A stretch of 64,000 nucleotides of DNA, taken from contig NZ_VCJO01000015.1 of the NCBI RefSeq assembly GCF_009712475.1, positions 1 to 64,000 of the forward strand. Direction: 5' to 3'. This stretch comes from Micromonospora sp. CP22. GTDB lineage: Bacteria; Actinomycetota; Actinomycetes; Mycobacteriales; Micromonosporaceae. This document shows, one piece after another, positions 59,032 through 64,000 of the stretch. The notes below the pieces were generated by a model. The model had not been told where the DNA came from, made no database searches, and was given only the letters and a program-made list of their open reading frames with translations. How positions within the stretch are numbered: the first letter of the stretch is position 1; the number at the start of each line of letters is the position of its first letter. Both the position numbers and the translations under genes were made by a program.

Positions 59032-59070
59032 GGGCCCCTGGTCCGACCGGTGCGGTCGGACCAGGGGCCC
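59032..59070 (-). terminator. Perfect 17-bp hairpin after GH6 gene
   Basis: GGGCCCCTGGTCCGACC (59032-59048) and its exact complement (59054-59070) form a stem with loop GGTGC, 59 bases beyond the stop of the cellulase gene. It can also end transcription from the plus-strand gene at 58930. Confidence 0.8.
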
Positions 59071-59128
59071 AGGTGACCTGCCGCCGCAGCGCCTCACCTA
59101 CTGCCGGCGGCGGGTATGCCGGTACCCG

Positions 59129-60940
59129 TCAGGACAGCGGCGGGTAGGCGTTGGCCATCAGCTCGGCGAACTGCTCCGGGAACCAGGCACCCGAGATCGG
59201 GGCGTTCGGCAGGGCGCCGCTCATGCTGTTGCCGTTGCGCTCGTTGCCCTCGTAGGTCGGGTCGCACATCCGGTCGAAGCCCTTGCCGTCGTTGTTCGGG
59301 ATCTCCCGGCTGGAGCCGTCCGACTCACCCGGGGGCTTGATCCAGACGTACGCGTCGATACCCGACGCCGGCGCGGCCTTCGGCCGCTCGCCCATGCCCG
59401 CACCGGCCTGGTTGCACCAGTTGCCCTTGTGGATGCGGCGGTCGACCCGGCCACCCTCCACGTAGGCGTCCACGCTGGTCGTCGGGCCCGCGCTGGTGGG
59501 CCGGTCGCTGCCGCCCCAGCCGTTACGGGAGGTGTCGATCAGCATGCCGATGCTGCTGGGGAAGCCCTGCCGGACCAGTTCCTGACGGAACGCCTGAGCG
59601 AAGCTCTGCTCGTCGTTGTACTGATTCCAGTCGATCCAGTTGGACTGCCGCACCGTCTGCCCGTTCACCGAATCGGTGACCTTCACGTACGGCTCGATCA
59701 GGGCCGAGTAGTTCGCGGTGTTGGTGATGAAGCCGTGCACGTGGTTCACGGTGCTGCCGGAGGCCGTCGCGGCCTCCTTCAGGATCTGGGCGGTCGGGGT
59801 GAAGTTGCTGTCCCAACCGAGCCAGCCGTGGTGCCCGGCGTCGACGTAGTTGTACACGTTCGAGAACGCGCCCAGCTTGGCCAGGGCGTAGCCGACACCC
59901 TGCACGTACGCGCCGTTCTCCTTCACCGTGTCGCACATCTCGGTGCCGCCGGCGTTACCGGTGGTGTTGGTCACCAGGTTCGGCAGCGAGTCGACCTCGA
60001 TGACGTTGATGATCCGCAGGTTGCGGTACTTCGAGTCACCCTGGATCGCCGCGATCGGGTCGATGTACTCGGCCTTGTACCTCGGCAGCTCGTCGGCCTT
60101 CAGCTCACCGTTGGAGGCGAGCGCCGCGCAGTCGCGGCCCGGCAGGTTGTAGATGACGAACTGGATGTAGTCCGCGTTCTGCCGCAGCGCCTCGTCCAGG
60201 TGGTCCCGGATGCCCATCGGGCCGTTGGACTGGCTGTCCTCGGTGCCCTCGATCGCCGCGATCCGGTCGATCCACACCGCGGTCGAGATGTTCGACACCC
60301 GGTTGCCGCCGCTGACCGACTCGGCCTTGGCCTTCCACTCCGGGTTCACGTAGCCCGTGGCGTTCAGGTACGGGTTGTCCACCCTGGTGCCGGGGGGCGG
60401 CGGGCTCGTCGGCGGCGGGGAGCTGGGCGGCGGTTCGCTCGGCGGCGGGGAGCTGGGCGGCGGTTCGCTCGGCGGCGGGGAGCTGGGCGGCGGCGGGGTC
60501 GTCGGCGTGGTGCCGCCGTTGCAGGCCACACCGTTGACCGTGAACGAGGTGGGCTTCGGGTTGCTGCCGCTCCACGACCCGTTGAAGCCGATGTCCACGC
60601 TGGCGCCGGAGGCCAGGTTGCCGTTCCACGACTCGTTCTGCGCGGTCACGTTGCTGCCCGACTGGCTCCACCGGGCCGACCAGCCCTGCACGAGGCGCTG
60701 GTTGGAGTCGGGGAACGTGAAGCCGAGCGTCCAGCTACTGAGCGCGTCGCCGACGTTCCTGATCGAGATGTTGGCGGTGAAGCCGCCCTGCCAGTCATTG
60801 GTCGTGTACGTCACGTCGCACTGCGTCGCCGCGTGCGCCGCGGTCACGGGAAGCGTGACCAAACCGCCCGCGACCAGCGCGCTCGCGCCGGCCAGCGCGA
60901 CGGCCCGGCGTCGGCCGGACAGCCTTCTCCACACATTCAT
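59129..60940 (-). CDS. Secreted CBM2-GH6 cellulase
   Basis: 603 aa. A Tat-like/Sec signal (RRLSGRRRAVALAGASALVA, cleavage near AAHA-AT) precedes a CBM2 (CDVTYTTNDWQGGFTANISI, ending FTVNGVACNG), a Pro/Ser linker and a GH6 catalytic domain. GH6 features include NVIEVDSLPNLVTNT, YVDAGHHGWLGWDSN, IDTSRNGWGG and DAYVWIKPPGESDG, with the general-acid aspartate in the expected loops. It releases cellobiose from cellulose outside the cell. ATG 60940 is preceded by AAGGAGA; the CebR-type box lies about 250 bp upstream. Confidence 0.94.
   Translation of the reverse strand: MNVWRRLSGRRRAVALAGASALVAGGLVTLPVTAAHAATQCDVTYTTNDWQGGFTANISIRNVGDALSSWTLGFTFPDSNQRLVQGWSARWSQSGSNVTAQNESWNGNLASGASVDIGFNGSWSGSNPKPTSFTVNGVACNGGTTPTTPPPPSSPPPSEPPPSSPPPSEPPPSSPPPTSPPPPGTRVDNPYLNATGYVNPEWKAKAESVSGGNRVSNISTAVWIDRIAAIEGTEDSQSNGPMGIRDHLDEALRQNADYIQFVIYNLPGRDCAALASNGELKADELPRYKAEYIDPIAAIQGDSKYRNLRIINVIEVDSLPNLVTNTTGNAGGTEMCDTVKENGAYVQGVGYALAKLGAFSNVYNYVDAGHHGWLGWDSNFTPTAQILKEAATASGSTVNHVHGFITNTANYSALIEPYVKVTDSVNGQTVRQSNWIDWNQYNDEQSFAQAFRQELVRQGFPSSIGMLIDTSRNGWGGSDRPTSAGPTTSVDAYVEGGRVDRRIHKGNWCNQAGAGMGERPKAAPASGIDAYVWIKPPGESDGSSREIPNNDGKGFDRMCDPTYEGNERNGNSMSGALPNAPISGAWFPEQFAELMANAYPPLS
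60421..60497. repeat. Exact 30-bp tandem repeat in the cellulase linker
   Basis: 60421-60450 and 60451-60480 are identical at all 30 bases, and a partial third copy follows. Each unit encodes the Pro/Ser linker segment PPPSEPPPSS. Identity at synonymous positions points to recent slippage or gene conversion. Confidence 0.9.
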
Positions 60941-61186
60941 GCCACTGATCTCCTTGGGCGAGACCGGATCCGCGTACGGCCCGGCACGTGGCCCGAAGGA
61001 CGTCCTCCGTGGGACGACCGCCGGTACCAACGGGATTCTTCGGAGCGCCCGACCCGGACGGGCGTTGGTGGTGGTGCGACGACCGGTCTCACCGGTCGGC
61101 GGCTAGGTGGTCGTCCGGCGAACCGGATGCCCTCGACACCTGCCTACGCGGTGTGGCTCGGCTCACCGCGTGCAGCGATTCTTGCA

Positions 61187-61200
61187 TGGGAGCGCTTCCA
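61187..61200. promoter_or_regulatory. CebR-type operator upstream of GH6 gene
   Basis: TGGGAGCGCTTCCA differs by one base from the palindrome TGGGAGCGCTCCCA bound by the LacI-family cellobiose regulator CebR in actinomycetes. It lies about 250 bp upstream of the cellulase start. No CebR gene is in the window. Confidence 0.75.
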
Positions 61201-61450
61201 TGGCAATGGTTCGATATTTTCGAAACCCTACCGGGACAAATCCCCCACCACTTTCGCGGCTCCGAGCCGCGCGTGCCACCCGACAGGCGGACGGGGCGCC
61301 CTTTCCGGTCGAGCAGCCCCACAGAACCCGGCATACCGAACTAATGCCAGAACACGAATCTTTCCCTGCATAAGTCATGAAACGGTCTAACGTCGGTTCT
61401 GGCTCGGTTGTTGCCGGCCGCAGGACAACAGGGATGGAGTGACACAGGTC

Positions 61451-62437
61451 ATGGCTAAGAACATGCTGGGGAAGGTTGTTGCGGGTGCTGCCCTCGGCAG
61501 CGCCTCCCTGCTGGTGTTCGCGCCGGGGGTCGCGTACGCCGACGGCCAGTCAGACACGGACGACGGCAAGGTCTTCGCCAAGCCGCACGCCGTCAAGGCC
61601 GGCGAAGAGGTCAAGCTCGTGCAGATCTGCGGCGAGCCGCAGGAACAGCCCTTCGTCTGGTCCAAGGTCACCGGGAAGGTCAAGCTCACGCCGGCCCAGG
61701 GCCGCGACTCGCGGGGCGACCACGGCTGGGGGAACGGCGAACGCGGCGCGGACAGCGAAGGCTGGTCGGGCCACGAGCGTTCACAGCCGGGCGAAGCCGA
61801 GTCCGGCAGCGGTTGGGGTGGCGGTGCCGCTGACGCCCGCGACGACTGGAAGGGCGAGGAGCACGGCCAGGACGCCGAGGGTGGCCGCGACAAGAAGGAC
61901 TGGAAGCGCGAGGACGGCAAGGGCGAGGAGTCCGGAAGCGGCTGGTCGGGTCGGCACGAGAACGGCTCGGACTCCGCCGAACGCGACTGGTCCGGTGAAC
62001 GCGACTGGTCGGGCGAGTCCAGCGGACACGACTGGTCCGGCGAGCGCGACTGGTCCGGCGAGTCCGGCGGACGCGACTGGTCGGGTGAGTCGGGTGAGCG
62101 TGACTGGTCGGGTGAGTCCGGCGAGCACGGCTGGTCGGGCAAGCGCGACCAGGCCGCCGACGAAGCCGACAGCTGGGAGCACAAGAAGGACTTCGTCTAC
62201 TACGGCGAAGCCCGGGTGGCCCGGGACGCCAAGCCCGGCACGTACGAGCTGGAGGGCTCCTGCGGCACGGGCGAACTGGTCGTCCTGCCGCGCGGTGGGG
62301 TCGACGGCGGTGACGGTGGCATCGCCACCGGCGCCGACCGGGGCCTGGCCACGGCCGGGGCGAGCCTGGTCGGCGCCGCCGCACTGGGTGGCCTCGTGCT
62401 GATGCGCCGTCGTCGGACCAGTGACTTCACGGCCTGA
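61451..62437 (+). CDS. Repeat-rich cell-surface protein with sorting-like tail
   Basis: 328 aa. A signal peptide (VVAGAALGSASLLVFAPGVA) is followed by a short strand-rich domain with one Cys (VKLVQICGEPQEQPFVW). A long Gly/Ser/Asp/Arg-rich region then contains about seven copies of a six-residue unit (ERDWSG or close). A second small domain follows (FVYYGEARVARDAKPGTYEL, ELEGSCGTGELVVL). The tail has LPRGGV, a Gly/Asp segment, a hydrophobic helix (AGASLVGAAALGGLVLM) and RRRR, like sortase substrates but without a canonical LPxTG. The start is ATG 61451 or GTG 61439. It overlaps the sortase gene by 17 nt. Confidence 0.78.
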   Translation: MAKNMLGKVVAGAALGSASLLVFAPGVAYADGQSDTDDGKVFAKPHAVKAGEEVKLVQICGEPQEQPFVWSKVTGKVKLTPAQGRDSRGDHGWGNGERGADSEGWSGHERSQPGEAESGSGWGGGAADARDDWKGEEHGQDAEGGRDKKDWKREDGKGEESGSGWSGRHENGSDSAERDWSGERDWSGESSGHDWSGERDWSGESGGRDWSGESGERDWSGESGEHGWSGKRDQAADEADSWEHKKDFVYYGEARVARDAKPGTYELEGSCGTGELVVLPRGGVDGGDGGIATGADRGLATAGASLVGAAALGGLVLMRRRRTSDFTA

Positions 62438-63122
62438 CGCGACGACGAGACGGGCCGACGGCCGTCACGGGAGACCGTGGCGCGCCGTCGGTACCGCCGT
62501 CGTCGTCCTGCTCGCCATGCTGGGCTCCGGTCTGATCGGCGCCTCCCTCAAGACCACCGAGCCCGCACGCCCGCCGCAGCCGCTGGCGGGCACCACCGAC
62601 CCGACCCCGGACAGCCCGTTCACCGAGGCCGACCTCGACCCGGCGACGCGGGCACCGACGGGCCTACCCCGCGCGACCCCCACGATCATCAACATCCCCC
62701 GGATCGGTGTGCGGGCCAGCATCATGGCGCTCGGCACCAACCCGGACGGCACCGTCCAGGTACCTCCGCTCGACCAGGCGATGCTCGCCGGCTGGTACGA
62801 GCCCGGACCGAGCCCGGGCGAGTCGGGCAACGCGGTCATCGTCGGGCACGTCGACTCCGCCGCGATCGGACCTGCCGTCTTCTTCTCCCTGGGTGCCGTG
62901 CAGCCCGGCGACACCATCACCGTCGAACGGGCCGACGGCCGCACGGCGACCTTCCGGGTGGACTCGGTCGCGTCGTACCCGAAGAACTCCTTTCCCACCG
63001 AGCAGGTCTACGGCCCCACCGACCGACCGGGACTGCGGGTCGTCACCTGCGGCGGCCAGTTCGACGAGGCGACCGGCAACTACCCCGACAACGTGATCGC
63101 CTTCGCCACCCTGACCCCCTGA
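62421..63122 (+). CDS. Class-F-like sortase
   Basis: 233 aa. One N-terminal membrane helix (AVGTAVVVLLAMLGSGLIGA) precedes a sortase domain (about residues 85-233). Catalytic His143 (VIVGHVDS) and Cys210 (VVTCGG) are present. No Arg occurs after Cys210: the end reads GGQFDEATGNYPDNVIAFAT, whereas sortases normally have an essential Arg there. The GTG start lies inside the end of the surface-protein gene, so the enzyme and its probable substrate are co-translated. A hairpin terminates the unit. Confidence 0.87.
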   Translation: MTSRPDATTRRADGRHGRPWRAVGTAVVVLLAMLGSGLIGASLKTTEPARPPQPLAGTTDPTPDSPFTEADLDPATRAPTGLPRATPTIINIPRIGVRASIMALGTNPDGTVQVPPLDQAMLAGWYEPGPSPGESGNAVIVGHVDSAAIGPAVFFSLGAVQPGDTITVERADGRTATFRVDSVASYPKNSFPTEQVYGPTDRPGLRVVTCGGQFDEATGNYPDNVIAFATLTP

Positions 63123-63147
63123 CCCGGTTGGGTGGCGGGGGTCAGGG
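63117..63147. terminator. Bidirectional hairpin between sortase and dehydrogenase genes
   Basis: CCCTGACCC (63117-63125) pairs with GGGTCAGGG (63139-63147). The left arm includes the sortase stop codon, and the dehydrogenase stop is 13 bases further on. Confidence 0.65.
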
Positions 63148-63159
63148 TGGCGGCGGGGA

Positions 63160-64000
63160 TCAGGTGGCGGCGGAGGTACGGACGAGGGTGCGGATCTGGC
63201 GCAGGAGGACCGACAGGGCCGCCAGGTCCGCCCGGGACTCGTCGAACTCACCCATCGCCCGCTCGGCACGGTGGATCGAGGTGGCGTTCGACTGCTCCCA
63301 CTGCTGGACCCGCTCCTGCGGCGAAAGGTCAGCCGACGTCGATTCGAGCACCTCCGCGGTGAGGGCGGCGAGCGCGGCATACAGGTCGTACCGCAGCGCC
63401 ATCCGGGCCAGGGTCTGCCACCGGTCCTCCCGTGGCAACAGGGAGATCTTCGACAGCAGCGAGTCCACCCGGAACCGGTCCGAGAGCACGAAGTAGACCG
63501 AGGCGACCTCGTCGACGTCCCGCCCGGTGCCGGCGGCGGTCTCCACCACGTCCAGCAGGCCGAAGCTGTACATCAGGCGCGTGCTGAGCTCGGCCAACTC
63601 GCGCGGCACACCACGCTCGGTCAGGGAGTCGATGTGCGCGGCGATCGACTCACGCTCGCTGCCGTAGAAAAGCGTCTCCATCTTGGGCAGCAGCCGGGTG
63701 ATGCCGTCGCGCAGCCGGGCGATCTCCGACGGCACGTCGATCGGCGAGCGGCGGTTGGTCACCAGCCACCGCACCGCCCGGTCGAGCAGCCGTCGGGTGT
63801 CGAGGTAGACGTTGGTCTGCAACTCCGGATCGATCCGGTTGTCCAGCGCCTCGACCTCGTCCCACAACCGCCGCAGGCCGAAGACCTCCCGCACCACCAC
63901 GTACGCCCGGATCACGTCCGCCGCCGTCGCGCCCGTCTCCTCGACCACCCGGAAGACGAACGAGATCCCGCCCCGGTTGATCGCCTCGTTGACCAGCTCG
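63160..64000 (-). CDS. gdh: NAD-specific glutamate dehydrogenase, C-terminal part
   Basis: The window contains the last 280 or so codons; the gene continues beyond 64000, so the 5' end is missing. The reading frame stays open to the window edge (ELVNEAINRGGISFVFRVVE, then ADVIRAYVVVREVFGLRRLW, ELQTNVYLDTRRLLDRAVRW). This matches the helical C-terminal end of the large (about 1,600 aa) bacterial NAD-glutamate dehydrogenases (GdhB/GDH2 class) that oxidise glutamate to 2-oxoglutarate. The catalytic part is outside the window. It ends at a hairpin shared with the sortase gene. Confidence 0.88.
   Translation of the reverse strand, partial: ELVNEAINRGGISFVFRVVEETGATAADVIRAYVVVREVFGLRRLWDEVEALDNRIDPELQTNVYLDTRRLLDRAVRWLVTNRRSPIDVPSEIARLRDGITRLLPKMETLFYGSERESIAAHIDSLTERGVPRELAELSTRLMYSFGLLDVVETAAGTGRDVDEVASVYFVLSDRFRVDSLLSKISLLPREDRWQTLARMALRYDLYAALAALTAEVLESTSADLSPQERVQQWEQSNATSIHRAERAMGEFDESRADLAALSVLLRQIRTLVRTSAAT

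Noticed and set aside
58946..61390. An 814-codon plus-strand frame
   Set aside because: It is the antisense shadow of the GH6 cellulase, whose minus-strand frame has a clear signal peptide, CBM2 and catalytic motifs.

Overview
The window is high-GC actinobacterial chromosome and most resembles Micromonosporaceae (Micromonospora or a close relative). The reasons are strong G/C bias at third codon positions, frequent GTG starts, leaderless-looking promoters, a conservon (histidine kinase/roadblock/DUF742/GTPase), a CebR-type operator at a secreted cellulase, an ABC sugar importer without its own ATPase, and a family of short intergenic palindromes. The genus is inferred from style and gene content, not from a marker gene.

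Layout. 1-5.8 kb is the least ordinary stretch: a GH42 beta-galactosidase, a decayed transposase 3' end, a receiver-PP2C phosphatase, then the 3' half of a tRNA-Arg(UCU) beside a perfect inverted repeat, which reads as an old integrative-element scar, then a HAD hydrolase and a 16-bp tandem repeat. 5.8-10.4 kb has a GNAT enzyme, an operon of two kinase-like membrane proteins plus a LuxR-type regulator, and an unknown protein. 10.4-19.7 kb is mostly minus-strand housekeeping: PlsC-like acyltransferase, glycogen-debranching-like enzyme with an SCP2 partner, CBS protein, PPOX/F420 protein, aspartate-semialdehyde dehydrogenase, and a catalytic/non-catalytic M16 peptidase pair. 20-21.4 kb holds DAHP synthase behind an aromatic-rich leader peptide and stacked hairpins. 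21.4-24.8 kb is a block of small lineage-specific proteins. 25-31 kb has an NlpC/P60 hydrolase, a group-2 sigma factor, an RpiR regulator, an SDR and a thymidylate-kinase-like protein. 30.5-33 kb has a nucleotidyltransferase, BON-like protein, phosphoesterase, a 47-aa GPGG membrane peptide and TspO.

33-45.2 kb is a carbohydrate island: alpha-glucoside importer (aglE-F-G), its LacI regulator and a GH13 alpha-glucosidase that apparently starts at CTG, then MFS, xylulokinase and xylose isomerase divergent from a ROK (XylR-type) repressor. 45.3-53 kb carries a PAS/GAF/PP2C phosphatase, MarR regulator, undecaprenyl-phosphate sugar transferase, a binding-protein/VWA fusion and a lactonase. 52.4-56.5 kb is the conservon; next to it are two proteins sharing a paralogous C-terminal domain. 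59-63.1 kb contains a secreted CBM2-GH6 cellulase and a repeat-rich surface protein overlapping a class-F-like sortase gene. The window ends inside a large NAD-glutamate dehydrogenase gene.

The observations I rate highest are the aromatic leader/attenuator of DAHP synthase, the tRNA-Arg scar, the surface-protein/sortase pair whose sortase has no arginine after its cysteine, the duplicated ribosome-binding module with a coupled mini-ORF between the M16 genes, the CTG start of the alpha-glucosidase, and the paralogous domain pair beside the conservon. I found no CRISPR array, complete tRNA, rRNA or intact mobile element.
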